In this document: piece after piece, positions 1 to 15,300 of the stretch
How the letters are laid out: each line of letters begins with the position of its first letter
Numbering within the stretch: position 1 is the first letter of the stretch
Origin: Climacteris rufus
Taxonomy: Eukaryota > Chordata > Aves > Passeriformes > Climacteridae
NCBI GenBank assembly: GCA_013398175.1
Contig: VZRZ01004218.1
Span: forward strand, 1,003,004 to 1,067,003
Reading direction: 5' to 3'
DNA: 64,000 nucleotides
The notes under the pieces: generated by a model
Told to the model about the DNA's origin: nothing
What the model saw: only the letters and a program-made list of their open reading frames with translations
The model's database searches: none
Made by a program: the position numbers and the translations under genes

Positions 1-3000
1 AATAGTATGGAAAGAAATAAGATAAGATGAATAAAGAGAGCATTGTAGGAGCTAAGCCCAAGGTACTGCAGTGCAGGATGGGTGCTGTTTAAGACACCAA
101 GACATGCCAGGGAAGGAAGGAAAGTAGGGAAAACATGGTAGCAGAAATGTGTCAGTGCATCTCTGAAGCTGATCTTCTGGGATGCAGAGAAGGTAATATA
201 ACATAAACTTGGTGCCTGTACAGGAAAGGTGGGACTTAATGTCATTTTCAAAGCATGGAGAAGAGGGGTGAATGAGGTATGCTGGAAGATAAGGGAAGTG
301 AAGAAGAGTTCCTGAAGCAAGTTGATATGATGATATCAGTGGATTCATTTTGGGTGATCCTACAAAAACTAATAGGTACTTTGGAAAGGTATAAGTGAGG
401 TAGCTGCAAGGGTCAAGTCCCTAACCCCACTCAAGCTTCAGGGCAAGCAAAGACACTTGTCTTTGCCATATTCTACTTTCATTGACTTAAAAAACAGAGA
501 CTTCACAGGATGTCTGGACCTAAGACTAGGGATCAGTTCAGTAACACAAGGCAGTGTCAATTCCTATCCAGAAAATGTACCAATAAATTTCATAAGGGGA
601 CAACACTGGCAATTGCTTGACAATTAGCAGATAATAAATATATATATGTATATCACCAATTTTCCAAAATAGAAATCCTGCAGAACTGGAGGGCAAGAGG
701 ATGCTAGTAACACAGTTTGTGGCAAATACTGTTTCTGAATTACTCATCTTGCATGTCCAAATGTGAAGCCTCTTGAAAGGCCTGGCTTTCAGAATGCATG
801 AAGAATTTCTTTTATTCAAAGTGTGTGTCATGATGGGCTCTTGGGTGTGGGTAAGCTCTTAAATCACCAAGCCATTCTATTTGAGAATCTTTTGTCTGTA
901 TATTTTTCAACACCAGAAAGAGGCCGCTCATTCCTGCTACCTCCCACAGTAAATAATCTCTTTTTTCTTTTCTAAGATTTTTTTAATGTTACGAAGTTAG
1001 AACACAGACACAAATTAATATCCTGTTGAACAGCCTTCTCTCTGCCATGTATAACATTGCTCATGCACTGGGAAAATAAAGTCTGTCAAACTGTATCTAC
1101 ACCATAACCTGCCTTTCTTGGCAAAAGAAAAAATCTGAATGGCTCATGTCTGCAGCCAAAGGTGACAGACACCACAGCCACCCCATCCACTGTCAAGGAT
1201 CTGCAGAAGACTTGGGGAGATGGCAATCCAATAAATCATATGGGCCTTTTCCAACAACTGGAGATGATTAATGATGGAGGTGGTTTGGAGGAGGCGTGCA
1301 GAGCAGAGCAGGGAAGATACAGAAAGGAGTGAGAGGATAATTGTTTGGAAAAAAAAAGAGAGAAAAATGCATATTTTACTCTTTCATAAGATGAGTGGGT
1401 GGGTGTGAGTGTACATGTGCCTCTATCCTCTCCTGGAAAGCAAAGGAACTGCTGTCCTGGGTGCCCTGCTACAACAAAAGCCAGAAAATAATTCCTTGGA
1501 AGCAACCCATTGCACCAAGAGACTGTTCAGCCGGTAGTGTGCAAGCTGGAACATCCACCTTCCTGTACAGCCTGGGTGCCAGCCTGTGCTGCTGCTTTTG
1601 ATGCCTCTGGGAAGCCCTGTTTCCCACTTTTTCAGCCCTTTTTCTCCCACGGCCCCCCTTGTCCTATCCTAATGCACCAGGCAGGCACATAGCACTAGCA
1701 GCACCATCTCCCAGGTCAAAAAAGGGGGAATTTGAGAGGGCCAAAAAGAGTGCTGCTCACAGTAGGTTGTGTCTGTGCACTTGTGCCTCGCTGAGCTTGC
1801 AAACCAGTGGAAAAGCTAAAAAGACCCTGAGGAGTTCAAGAAAACACTATGCTTGGAAGGGCAAGGGTTAGAAGCAGTTCTTGTTATCCTAAAGCAGTTC
1901 TCCCTCTTTAAGGAGGTGAACAGCCAGGACCTTCCTTTCTCTCCCAGAGGACTCAAGTCACTGCCAGCCCTTGTCTAGAGTGCTAGATATCCAAATATCA
2001 CCATGCACAGTGGAAAATAAAGCTACACATTAGCTCAGTTTACACATAGGATACTTGTCTGTGGGAGAAGCATGGCATCAGCCTTTCCTCTTTGGGGGAG
2101 CAACCACAGCAAGAAGAAGGGTGACAAAAGCTACATGAGCAGGGAGAAGAGAAGACAAGAAAGAGTGAGCACACTGAGAGTTTTAAACAGAATATTTGTG
2201 TCTGAGTTTCAGTTCTGAGGCGTACCCCTGGCAAGAGGCTGCAACACCAGTGTTTACACCAGTGGTTCATTTAGCCTCTGTTCTAAATGCGGTGAGCTCT
2301 ATTTTCTTTGCAAATCCATTTTGTGTTATGGCATATCTGCTTACATTTTAAAACTACCTAAGGAGTAAATAATTTGCTCTTTTTGACAGGCATATTGGGA
2401 CTTTCAGTCTGTTACCCATTTGCTTTAAATATCAGGCTGTAAAACTGTGCTTGTGTTTTTGGCTGACATTGCTGTTAATGATGCACTGTGCCTATACTCT
2501 GGTTATGGAGGAATTCTCACATTATTTCTGGGATAAGCTAATAATGAATGTTACTCAGAACAAATCTTATGTTTGTGGTTGACTTGCTGCCAGCGTAGGA
2601 AATCTTGTTATGGCCATTATCTCACTCTATCTCCTCCTCCTCAAGCACGAAGTTTTAATATTCATTCCAATGCAATCTATATCTAAATAAGCAGTGCCTA
2701 TTTGGTGTGCAATATACTGCACCAATTTCCTTTAACAGTGTCAATGTGGCATTTGTACTGGGGTGAACCACCCTGGAGACTTATCTTCCCAGGTTTTGGG
2801 CGGGGGGGCAGCATATTATTTATTCTGTTCAGCTCTATAGTCTTCTCTGCTTTGCAAAATGTCCCTCAGCAATGCTCATCAAATGAACCTACCTTAAACG
2901 TGATCATTTAAACAGCTTTAACTGCACTTGCTTAGCATCAGAACAAAGGGAGAAACAAGACAGACATCACATAGGTTATCCCTGTCACACTGCAAACATC

Positions 3001-6000
3001 TTAGTAGAGCAAAACAGAGCAGTCCACTTTCAAGTCTTTAAAAATAGAGTCTTCAGGAACAACAAAATGTATCTGGAACTGGAGTCTTGCAATTAAGGTC
3101 TTGTTCACACTAATGATTGGAATAGCATTTACAAACAGTCTAACTGACTGCATTCAAGCTCTGTTAAGTGGTTGCCTTCACATTTGGGATCCAACCCGCC
3201 AGGGCCTTCAGAGCTCGACTTTTCTCTGATGTGGTTACCAAACAGTGGAACATTTCTAGCATGACCAAAACTTAGTCATGCCTCAGTAACTTAACTCAGA
3301 TTCCACATTTTCAAGCCTGAAAGTAGTTTGAGGGGCACAATTTTATCCATGCCATCCATAAAACGTAATTTAACCCTGCTTTCCAGATCGCTTTGGATGT
3401 TGTGGTGTACATACATCACCTATTCTGCTTATGTGCACGCTACTGTCTAATAAGTCATAAATCCTGTGACTGCAGACATCCGGTTATGGCATGTGAGAAT
3501 TTTCCTTTAAAAAACCCTCTCCAGTGCTAGCATAGTGGAACTTCTACTCTCCCCACTGTCAGAACAGAGGCTTTCAAACAGCTACATAATACAAGTAACA
3601 GGGGCAAAACCACTATCTACTTTTATGATGGAACGTGATCGGTGTGTGAAAGGTCCGTATGATGTGGTGACGACAGCAGAAGGAGACAGGACTGAGTGAC
3701 TCAAGTTTTCCTTCCAGGTCCCTGTTAGTATGAGGGTTCCCAGGGGCTCTTCTCCTGCTATAAGATAGCGCAGTTCTTTCCACTGACGTGGAGTTATATC
3801 CAGCTCTGTGAAAACTGAGCTTGTTCCTTGATTTGCTCCTCTCTGAATATCAGGTGAGTTATGGCAGGGAAAAAATTATATTTCCTTCCCCCCTCATCTG
3901 ACTGCCTACAGGCCAGCAGCAAAATTCAAGTCCAGAAAACAGCTTGTTGATGACTTAGAGTGGCAAGACCTCAAAAGAAAAAGATAGACAGTAAGAAAGC
4001 AAACTATCTGTCTGAATATGATCCAAAGATTTTTCTTTTCACCTACACTTTTCCCTTTCTCTAGCCTAGGTCCAAGTTTCCCTCACACCTACAATGGGTG
4101 TGCTACTTGAGGGGGTTGAAACAACCTTTTTCTCTAGTTAGAAAACAGAGCAGATCAAGAAGTAATAGACTAAAGTGAGAATCTTGTTGGCATCACAACA
4201 CCTTCTAAGCTAGCAAACCTCCTCCACAACTGTCCTTGGAGCCTCTTAATGTTACTACTCGATTTTTAAAACCCTGGTCCTATACAGCCAAAGAAAATAA
4301 GAGTCTGAAGCAGATTCAGACATGTTGATGAAACACTGCATCAGCATATACAGAATCATGCTTTAAATGACTGTCACTGAGGTCACTGTCTAGAAGTGGC
4401 ACAGTTCTGCCAGTAAAAAACCAATTCATCTCACTACAGTAGATGGCATAAAAGAAGATAAAACATTAGAAAAAAAACTTTTGCAGTCTTATTTTACAAT
4501 TTCAGGCAATTTCATGGACCACTGGTTTTGAAGTGTGTGTTAGTGGGAAGCGAGGTGTGGAGAGGGATGAGTGTTTTTGTAGCCAAATGCAATAGAGAGT
4601 GGTCTTGAGAAACAGAAGATGTGATCCCACTATGGATTAAGCACATCAATTTTTACACACAGGACGTGTTGGAAGGGTGAGCCATACAGAGAAAGAATTT
4701 AGTAAATTACAACAAAATTCCCTTGAACATTAACTACTCACAGGCCAGTGGAACACAAGTTTTCCCTTTGCTACATCAAAAGTGTACCACTTCCACATAC
4801 AAGAGGAACAGATTTCAAAGCAGAAGATGTCCATGACCAGTCAGGGTAATTTTAATTTCTTTTTTTTAATCTGTGCACAGGAGAGGCCCTGTTAAAGTTC
4901 TAGTCAGTCCCTTGGAGGACACATTTTTCTGGAGAGTAATACATTTTTGCGTGTGGTATGCCAGCACCTATCCCACTTTTTTTCCACAAAGTAATTGTTC
5001 TCTGGGAGTTTTCTCTTGGGACGTATAGCACCACAGAGCCAGAAATCCCTTCTGTCTCAGCACCCTGATCCAGCTTCATGCTGCCCATCCTCTCTTACTG
5101 TGTTTCTCCAGCTCCTCATGCTCTTGTGTCTTTATCTCATTAGCCAACTTGCTCTATCTGCCCACGGAATTCTCTGCCTGATGAAAACCTCCTGTGCACA
5201 GCTTTTCCTGGTCTCGACGCTTGTCTCCACTCAGACATGTAGACATAATATGGTCTGAGAAGATCAATTTCTTCTTTGAGGTCCAGTCTTATCTCCCAGA
5301 CAGTGGTTTGTGCAGTGGGTTCCCTGGGGAGCTTTCCTCTTCACACATGGAGCCATTCCCTTGGCCAAAAGCTAATGAATGTGGCACGTCTCCAGACTGC
5401 GCCATGAAGAGAGGCAGGAAGGATGCACAGCCAGGCAGGCTTCTTGTGCACTTGGGAATCTACTCTGAAGCATGGAGAGATACTTTCCTGCTCTATCTGC
5501 TCTATTCTGCCCCTTCCCAAGTGGGTGGAATATCTCAGTCCTTCTGCAAGGACCCTGTATGGAGACAGTTTCGTGTTTTTTTTCCTTTTAAGGTACACTG
5601 GGGCATTTAATGGCTGAAGTCCAAAGCTCTGTATTTCTCCCTCATCAGCATCATACTACCACCAGACCCTCAGCACCGTTCCCATTATGGGCAGTGTTAA
5701 TGACTGCAGTACAAAAACACCAACAATTTGCTTCTAGGTCTCCGGGGAAGGGAACTGGGCAGGAGGTACTGTGCTTTGGCCTAGCTCAGGGTGGCTTGCT
5801 CCATTCTTCAGAGACATTGGCCCTCTTGTGCAGGTTCCCCATGCTTTTTGGGGACTCTGGGGTGTAGCTTGGACACCAGTTGCCCATGGTGCTTTCCCCC
5901 ACACAGTCCTTACAATAGCTCTGGGGAAGTCAGTGCCCTGTTTCGTAGGAAGCAACGTGAGCTGGAAAGTTCAGGCCAGACACAGACCTCTGGATGTTTG

Positions 6001-9000
6001 GAAACATCCACATCTGGGATTTGATTAAAGGTCACTTCTTTCTATTAGCTGCCCATGATTGTTCTCATATGAGCTTGGCAATGAGCTGTGCCTGCCAGGG
6101 AAGCAGAGCAGCTCATTGGTGGTTTCTGTGTCAACCCAGGAGCTGCTGGTGTAGGGTTGTGCTGCTGAGGACTGGATGGAATAGCTAAAGACATCACAAG
6201 CTTCTTGAAGTACCTTAAGGGTGTGGGATCCAAAGCCAGCTGTATGAGTTTTTCTTGCCTATTTACACACGTCCCAAGCCCAATAACTGCCTTTCCTGCT
6301 GCACCTTCCTCTCACACTGCCAAGCGCAAGATCCTCCCTTCTTGACACAGAACTACATGGCGACAGCAAGTGCCCCTACCCACTCCTTGGGTCATCTGGC
6401 CCTCCCTGGACAGAGACATAGCACCCATGGCTCAGCACTCCAACTGCTAGGGCAATGACTTTTCTTTGGGGTACTTCCTCCTGCTACCTGCCCCACCTAG
6501 CCATGTAAATTATCCACAAACTTCAAATTATTATCATCACACTCCCCCTTTCCAGATAACATGCCTGTTTCCCCAAGAATTAAGCTGCAGAGGTATTATC
6601 TTTTCCCAGTTTTCCTCTAGGGGGACTCTTATCTTGATTTTAGTTTTATTAGCTCTGATTCAAACACATTTAATTATAAAGAAACCTCACTAAAACCAAG
6701 CTGCTAACCCTACAGAGCTGGCACAGTAGACATTCCTACCACAGGCAGTATTAAAACCAAGGGGAGTCTTGAGTGTGTGAGGAATCAAGACAGGACTGCT
6801 CACTGCAACTACTAAGTTTTAATGAACCATACAAAGCAAATATATTTGTGTATTTAGTCTTCAATGTAATTAAATATTTCAGTAGCAAATTAAGTGAAGA
6901 AAACAAATCAACCACGTTTCCAGATAGTGGGTACATAAATATTAAATCATAAAAGGCGTATGAAGAGGAAAATGCAAACATTATGCTGATTTTAATTTCC
7001 TCAATTATTTCTAGTTCCCCCGAGCCTTACATCCATTCCCAGTGATTGCAGACAGACTAATCACTCAAAGCAGGACATCATTTAATAAGATGCGGCAGCT
7101 GAAACCCAGAGTTTGTCACTGTCCCTGTGTTGGCACTGTCAACACAGTAGCACTGTTGCCTTAATCCAGCTCCTCAGCCACAGGGGACCATGGTTTGCAA
7201 CTCCCACCTCTGTAGGTACGTAGGTGATTGTGCATTTCACACTGCTCTGCAGTCTATCTGGGAAGATCTATCCATCAGCATCTGCCTTCAAAAGCCTACA
7301 GAGATCTATTTATGTAACTCCCTCTCTAGAGGAAAGGTGCTGGGAAAGCAGCCAACAATAAATGGAGTGGGTGTGGGAAAACGAAAAATAAGCAAGCAAA
7401 AATACTACAAAAAAGAATGACCATATGGTTTAAGCCACAAGCTATAGAAGTCACAACTATAAAGTTGTGTCTGATAACAGATTCAGCAGAGTAGGTGCGT
7501 CGGCCAGAAGCTCTGCGAAGAGGGTCCCTTTGGGGGGTCAGGTGTGGGAAACAGATGCGGGCTCAGAGACCTCTGACAAGCACAATAGAAGCCAGAGTGA
7601 CCCCAGAGGCAGCTCTGCCTTTTCCCAGCCAGCCATAGGCCTGCTTAATCCATCCACAGACACACCTGCCATGGCATTCATTCTCTGAACAGTGTGGAAG
7701 AAGCAAACAAACTCCACTCAAGCTTGAATACTGCTCTGCTTTGAGGACTGGTGTGGAGTAGACCAAGGTGTTGTTTATGGATCAGAAAAACCATGCACAC
7801 CCTCCTGCCTCATTCACAGTCTTCTTAAGGTCACTCCAGTGATCTCCAAAGTGACTGTCCAGGCAGACGAAGAGAAAACCTTTTGTATAACTCCTCTCTT
7901 CTTCAGTATCATGCAATGCACAGTCTGGGACAAAATTTAATGGGAAACAACTGTATTTCAAAAATTAAATTAAGAATTTTGCTCTTCCAATTAATCTTTA
8001 ATGCAAGGGCTTCGAAGCAGCTCACCATTCTGGTTCACACCACTGGGATACCAGTGTGGAAAGTGTTACAGTTTGCTGCCCACAGAGCTCCACCAGCTAC
8101 CTGGTGTTCAGCACCCAGTGCCTTTCACAGGGTTGGAAATGCTCACTCAAACCAAAGCAGGAATTAAGGCAGACCTTGGAGGGAACATTTGAAATGGGTG
8201 ATGTGGTCAGTTGCTTTGGAAAAGGGCAGTTGGTTGTCACTTCTTAACCTGCACCCAGATTAAACCATGTGGATTAGCTCTCTTTTAAATCAGACACCTT
8301 AATTATTTAGTTCCAGCATGCCACTCCTCCAGTCTGGTGGTGGGAGGACTCCAGGGATGGATGACAGCAGTCAGTTGCCAGTGGGAAGGTCAGCTCCTTT
8401 AAAGGAAAAAGTACCTTTTTACTTAAGACAAGGTACTCAGATACTATTAAAATGCCACCTTAGAAAGCTAGTGCAGGGTGAGGTACTCTGACCCAGAAGA
8501 ACCAGTTTCCCTCCATTGCCTGCAAAGCGACCTCAGGTTTGGACTCTACATTTGATCAAGGTGAATTCCACATCTTCACAGCAGAGCACTGCCACAGGGC
8601 ACTCATACTGTGCACAGAGTCCCACTGGCACAAGCCTGTCTCTCATGTAAAGACCTCTTTATCACCTCAAGCCATGTTTCAAAACAGATTCCTAATGTTG
8701 CCTTACTCCCCAACCCATAGAACTGAAATGGAATTGAAAAGGCTGTTTAAAAAATGCACATCTACCTACCACTCAGCTTGGACAGATAACTCTACAGAGG
8801 GTCTTCTCCAACTCAGCAGTGGTGCTGGAGGTGACAGCAAGGTGGTCAGATTTCATCTTATGTCACAGCATATTTGGCAAGAAAGCGTGAAAATGGTGAA
8901 AAGGAGAAACATTTTGCCTGTGCCTGTTTGCATCCATGGGAACAGTGGGTATAAGCAAATCATTTATTCCTCCTCACACTTCCTGTGGCAACTAGCAACC

Positions 9001-9340
9001 AGATAGTTCTGCAGATGACAACAAACTGAGCACGGGGCAGATCAGACTCCAGGGCACTGTTTTGCCCACAGTCTGTGGAGCAATACCACATTCAGAAGGA
9101 ACGAAAAAGCTGAAGAAATAGCTCATCAAACTGAGAAAACGGGTGACAGGCAAAATAAATGTCACTTTGCAAAGGCCATTTCTTCTCCTGCCACCCCCGC
9201 AAATGAGCTCCAAAACTGATGCAAGCAACAGTAGCAATTTCTAAAGCAGGCAGCATCTCTGCCCTTTGCAAAGATGGTCAGAGAGTGGAAATCTGAGATT
9301 GATGCAACCGTTATATACTCAATACTCCCCAGTGTATTTG
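1..9340. other. Gene-poor, CpG-poor intergenic (or intronic) DNA
   Basis: I see no defensible exon, RNA gene or clear interspersed repeat here. The first 400 bases are purine-rich on the plus strand, and a short AT dinucleotide run lies near 636-653. Open frames are short, overlap on both strands and have no domain-like content; the longest is 155 codons at 8539-9006, with no recognisable motif. A small group of CpGs lies at 7497-7562. Ancient repeats too diverged to recognise by eye may be present. Confidence 0.6.
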
Positions 9341-9347
9341 TGCAAGC

Positions 9348-9374
9348 TTTTTTTTTTGTTTTGTTTTGTTTTTT
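9348..9374. repeat. T-rich / (TTTTG)n simple repeat
   Basis: A T tract runs into about three TTTTG-type units and then more T. It is a low-complexity repeat. It could be the A-tail of an old minus-strand insertion, but nothing recognisable lies next to it. Confidence 0.8.
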
Positions 9375-12300
9375 CATTCATATGCCCTCTTTTTTTGTCA
9401 GCAAAGACGACTTCTTATTTGCAGAATTAAGTGCAATCCTTGTTGGATAGTTTTTCAGCAGGAAATGGAATTTTTAGTTGTGGTTGTTCAGTTCTATTTT
9501 TCCTCTAAAAACAATTGTTTCCCAGACTAAATTCCAACTTTTCATTTTAAAAAAATCCTTAAACCCAGAGCATTTTAGTGGGTTTGGTCTAAATTCAGCT
9601 CAGATCCAGTATAATTTGAATATTATTCTCTCTGAGTTGGGTCAATGTATTTCAAGCCACCTCTCCCCCAGTGTAAGGTGACTTTCCATGCAGGGAGACA
9701 CCAAGGCACTCTGGGATCTGTGGCATGGCAGAGTTTTCTGACCCCTAATGGAAAAGTGAGACATCATAGCTTCAGCAGTATGTCTTTAACTACACCATAA
9801 TTCCCAGGAGGCACCAACATTCTATGCCACAAGCCAGAGCTATCATTTGCAGCTGAAAATAGTCACATTTTGATTTTTCACACCTAGTGAGGTCCTCTAG
9901 AGGGGAATATGATGCAGTCACATGCAAGGGCCTGTCTGCCATGTGTAACACAGTGCAGTGTTTGAGCTGGTCCCACCAGAGTGCCCAGTAGCACAGGCTT
10001 GTTTAAGGTCACTGGTGGAAGGGCAGAGGAGGGGGAGGAAACATATTTGCTCACAGTGGAGATCATCTCAGGTCAGCTGCAAGGGCTCAGGGTGGAAATG
10101 GGCAGGAAGTGAATGCTATCTGGGAAGACTGCAGCCGAGTGCCTCACACAATGAAGGTGTGGCCACCAGCAAGCAACCCTCATGACAAGCCATCAGACTT
10201 CTCCCCGTTGCAAGGCTGCTCTTCCTGTCCCCTCAGTACTCCTGCATGCATCCTGCTCTCCCAGTGAAAACCTGTGTCATCCACTCGGAATTTCCATACA
10301 GACCATCGCTCAAATCCCAGTGCACAGCTCAGCTCAAGGGTAAAAGGCTGCACACCACTCACTGTTCCTCAGAGACTGCAAGTGACTGACACGCTGCCAA
10401 GTCAAAAGGCAGAACACCAGCATTACTTCTGGCTCCAGGTTCTCCACATGGCAGCAGAAAGTTGCACCTTTCCACTTCAAGATTTCATTTCCTGTGCCAA
10501 GCCCATGACAGATGCCACGTCGAACGTCTAGATGCTCCTTTAGGAGTTTTCTTCAAAAAAAAAAAAAAGAGTGCCATTTCTAGAAGGTAGGAAGCTACAG
10601 TCTGCTGTCTGGTTTGCTCTGTGTGTGTTTTTAAAACTGAATGAAAAATGTTCTGGATGGATCCCGAGTAACAATATGCAAGCCTGAGGCATCAGATGGT
10701 TAAAATGCTGTATTCTCTGTGTGTGCACAGATGTAATTCACTGTAAGGAATATGTGACACCACACAGCAGTTCAAAGTAACAGGCTGGTACTAATTACTA
10801 TGCTCTTAATGACTTCATCCATCAAACCATAACATGTTCTATAATTATACAACTCAGCCATATGACAACCAAATGCCCAGCCACTATTTCGTAGGAGATG
10901 GTTACACAGCAAAATTCTCTTTTGATTACAAGCAGAAAACTTCAAAACTAAATGCACTTAAAGTCATCCGAGTCCTCAAAATTGCTTCATTTTAGCCTTT
11001 TGTGAGGGAAAAAAGGTAAACATTGAGGGTTTATGAGGAGAGAGGTTGCACACAGATAAGGCAGGGAGGTTCTGGTGGGGTTTGCCACTTTTCATACAGA
11101 TCTGGGATGTCCAAAGCCTGTGACTGGGACCACTTAAGAACAGCAGGTGGACATGCCTTGGCCTAAGAGAGTTGTGCTTCCCCACAAGGACAGTTCAGTG
11201 GTGTGAGCAGCATCAAACTGCAGCCAGAACTGTCTCACAGGTCAGCAGTGGCCTCAGCATCTTCAGAGGGTGCAGTAGTGGAGAGGACGAAATTTTTCTA
11301 TGACAGATCCTGAAATTCTGCAGCTGTGTCAGGGCTTTCCCAGAGTCTGGGCACCACCTCCATTCACATGAGCATATCCTATATCTTGGCTCTTTCCCTC
11401 TCTAATATGATCACACACAACACATCTACCATCAACAGCCCCCCTCCTCCCCAGCAAAACAACACACTCCAGTGCACACACTTCTCCCCTGGGAAGAGGG
11501 TGTGAGATTAAACTGCAACAGATGCTATTCACACTGCTGCCTGAACTATTATAAGATGCTCTGGTGCTAGAGCAGAGGAAAGCAGGGCTCTGGCCTCCAG
11601 TTTTCTGCAGTCTGCTTCATTCCCTCACGAGATCCAGTCCCTTCGTCACTTCTGCCCACACAGTAACAGCCTGCTAAGTGGTGCAGCATAGATGGAGGTA
11701 AGTGTAGTTCATCCACTCATTATTTGTACAATGCTGACTTCACTCATTTCCTGTACACATCCAAAAAGTGAGTTTCTCACGTTTTCATTTGATGTTTCAC
11801 CACTGCTTTTCTTCCAGAATTTCTATGGAGGGTGTTATACAGCAATGTAAACAGTAAAACTACAGATAATACAGAATATATCAGGGTGAAAAACGTCTTC
11901 CCAAGTTAATAAACCCTGAAGTTAATATTGCACAGATATCCTGCAACAGACACCTGCAGGCCCTAAAGCTGGCTGCTGGCTGGCTGATTGAGGCTGCAGT
12001 GGGTCCAGATGCACTGAGCAGTCCTGTCCTCTATCCATCACATCTAAGCAGGTTTGTTCCCACCTTTCACACCTAAGTTGCAAATCAGAATCAGAGGGCT
12101 AATCTTCCTAGAGTTCCTCTGTAGAGCTAGATGAGGGAAACATTGAATAGGTGAGCCAGCTACCTCTTCCATGCATCACTAAGTCATTGACTACATGTTT
12201 GTTTCAGAGATGCAAGCTACTTGTCATACAGAAACAATCAAATGGCCATATCAGTATAAAACAGCTCTTTATTAGAGGAAAAAGAGGAAAAAATATTTTG

Positions 12301-15300
12301 TTCTAAAAGTGGACAAATGTATAGTGCTCGTTCCTGCTATAATTTCCTAAATCTTCAGAGTATTTCACAATTTAAATATTGACACAAAACTTGTACTTCA
12401 TAAGTATGAAAACAAAAATTTTAAGTGCCTTTATTCTAGCAGTAGATAGTGGGAGTACTTACCTCTACAGGGGTTTCTTGCAAGATTAATGTAACTCCTG
12501 AGAAAGACCTACACAAAACAATTCTATTACAACAGTTTTTACATTTTTGCTGAGTGTGGCAAGGCCCAGCACTCATTTTGGTGGCATTTCTGCAGTGATG
12601 TATGACATTAGGCCTTCAGAGTGCTGTCACTGTGCTTTCCTTTCCTATTTCCACGTGGCCACTGGCAGCATTAACTGCAGAGCCTCTTGGAGCTCCTCGA
12701 CCACACCCTGCTTCACTGTCACCTCTCCTCTTGTCTCCTGGCTGTCTGGAGCTTCATCAGGATGGTTGCATATCCCAGGGCCTCCTCTTCTCCCTCTGAT
12801 TGCTAGATATTTTCTGTGGTTATAGGGCACACTGGTTGCTGGAGCTCTGTTACAAAAGCGCCTTGTACTGCTTGGGTTTGTCTACAGTGTCTAGGGCCAC
12901 TGCACAGTTTGTTTATGACTCTTCTGGTTAAAACACATGATTCAGCATGGCATGGGGCAGCACAGGAATCTCCTCGAGCTCTTGAAAAGGCTTGCTAGTG
13001 AACTAACATCTAAAAAATACTTCCTTGTTTTTTCCCCATTTATTTTGCCCCCACCGCATGCCCTAGTCAGAACACGGCACTTCTTGACTCCCATCGTTTG
13101 CTGGCTGTCAAGTGGCCATTTGCTTCCACAGGTCTATGCCTTCCTCTAGCAATTTCTCACTCCTGTACCCACAGATCTTCCTTATACGGTATTTTGTCAG
13201 AAGTTTAAATGACTGAAGTCAGCATATCTCTCCTCCTACGTACCGTCCTGTTGATGTCACAGAGGAGATCAATACATATGACCTCAGGAAGAAGTGTTTG
13301 CACCTACAGGAGTCAGCATGGTTAACCACAGTGACCTGTTTCTGCACAGGAACAAAGAGCTGCCGTCTCACACCAGGCCACCAGCCAGCCTGGCAAGGTG
13401 ACACGCTGCTGTCCCAGACAGCGCAGTCCAGGCAGTGCTGGCTCTGACAGGAAGCAGAAAAATTACACTTGTAGGATGTGGAGGGCATTGGCACCTGAGG
13501 AGACATGGCCAGGTGCCACCAGCTTCCTCCTCTCTAACTGCAAAATTGAAGCCTCTGAGAAGACTGCATCAGTTGCTATTCTCTGACACTTAAACTGGAT
13601 TTTTCCTAGGCTTGTCCTGCACTTTGTCAGCTTTTTGCATCCTGTGCCTGAGTAGTAGCAAGCAGGGCAGGGGAGGATTGTCTCAATACTGGAGTCTCTT
13701 CTGCCTGTGCCAACTCACTAGAGCCATATGCTGTCTCTGATGGTTTGCACCAGGCCAGCATAGCCAAGGGTTCATTGCTATGTGGTTACATGAAAGGAGA
13801 TGGTTAAGGTTAAGCTCTCCATCAGTCAGCAGTTTATATTTCATATTATGCCAGGGCATTGGGTTTTTCTGACCCTAAGGGCCTGTTGAAAACTATATTC
13901 CATTGTCATCTCTTTAGCTGACCCTGGCAACAGGCTGGGCACAAGTTACATTCTGCACCTCCACAAACATAGTCTATGTCCCTCAAAATCTTGCAGGTTG
14001 TCCAGCAGACCCAGCATCTTTATCTTGTCTCTGCCAATTGCTCACCTATGTCCCGCCTTTACCTCAACCGGTGCTCACTGGGCTTATTTACATTTACTCT
14101 CATTTTCTTATTAATAGAGAAACAGAAAGAGGAAATCCAATTCACACTGGGAGTTTTTCACAGTTTGCTTTGGTGGAGTTTGGGTTCATTCATTTCATAA
14201 ATCACTAATTCAAGGTAGAAAATCCCTCTGATTACAAGGAAAGCAGTATATGATCCTCCTGAGACTGCTGCCCTCCACTGCCATTTTCCATGTGAAAAAA
14301 AAAGGAGGAAAAGAGTTTCTAAGAAGAGATGGCTACTGGGAAAGCACCAAGATAAAAAAGGAGGACCAAGGACAACTGGAAAGAATTACCTCACTCTGCA
14401 TCCTGCATGCATCATCCCTCTCCAAACCTCACCTCTTGCTACTGTCTCCACACCAATATTTTCCTCTTGCTCCCAGCACCAGAGACTGCCTCAGCCACAC
14501 TGCTGACATGAAACCCACCTGCACTTGAGCTTTTTATATTTTCCTAAATCAATAAACAAGGCTTTCCCCTAAGAGCCCATGAGGACACACAGTGTTCAGC
14601 ACATTTCTCAGCTCCCAGTGCCTTCCCCAAGGCACCCGCAAGCAGTGTGTGCCCAGGTGCACAGTGAGCAAGCGGTCAGAAGAGTTTAGAAATTGTGAGG
14701 TAAACTGGAAACCCATGAACTGGACCAGGAGGGTAAAAGATGACTCACTAGTCAAACTGGATATAGATCTCTGTGCTTTTCAAAAAAGAGATTAGTGGGA
14801 GTGCTCTCAACACTTACAGTCAGTCTTAAAGAAGGGCATCATGGCATTACATCAGCCACAAATTTACTTTGTTTTTGTTATCACTACCCAAACTTAAACA
14901 CACACGAGAAGACTGTGTCACAGAGCAATCATCTTCTATAAAAAGCCTGTTTCATAATAGGTGAGTATATTATCTTTCCTGCCTTTGGGAGATGGTGAAA
15001 GGGGGTCTCATCACCAGCCACCCTGTCTCCAGCATGACGGGTCAATGTACAGATAGTATTCCACTCCACTTATGAGAAAATTCATGTTTCTGTCTAACAC
15101 AGAAGGACATGGAAGAACTTCGGAGGAAGTTCATGGAATGCCAGGCAATTATATCATGGCCCCAAGGGAGGGGCACTTTTAAGACTAAAAACAATAGACT
15201 TCTGTACTTTACACAGGGTAAACCTTCAACATGGGATGAAGGACATGTAGGATTGTGTGTATAGGTGGATATGTAAGTAAGTGCATACACACACAGACTC

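Noticed and set aside
5994..6013. Small hairpin GGATGTTT-GG-AAACATCC
   Set aside because: It is visible, but an isolated 8-bp stem is expected by chance in 64 kb.
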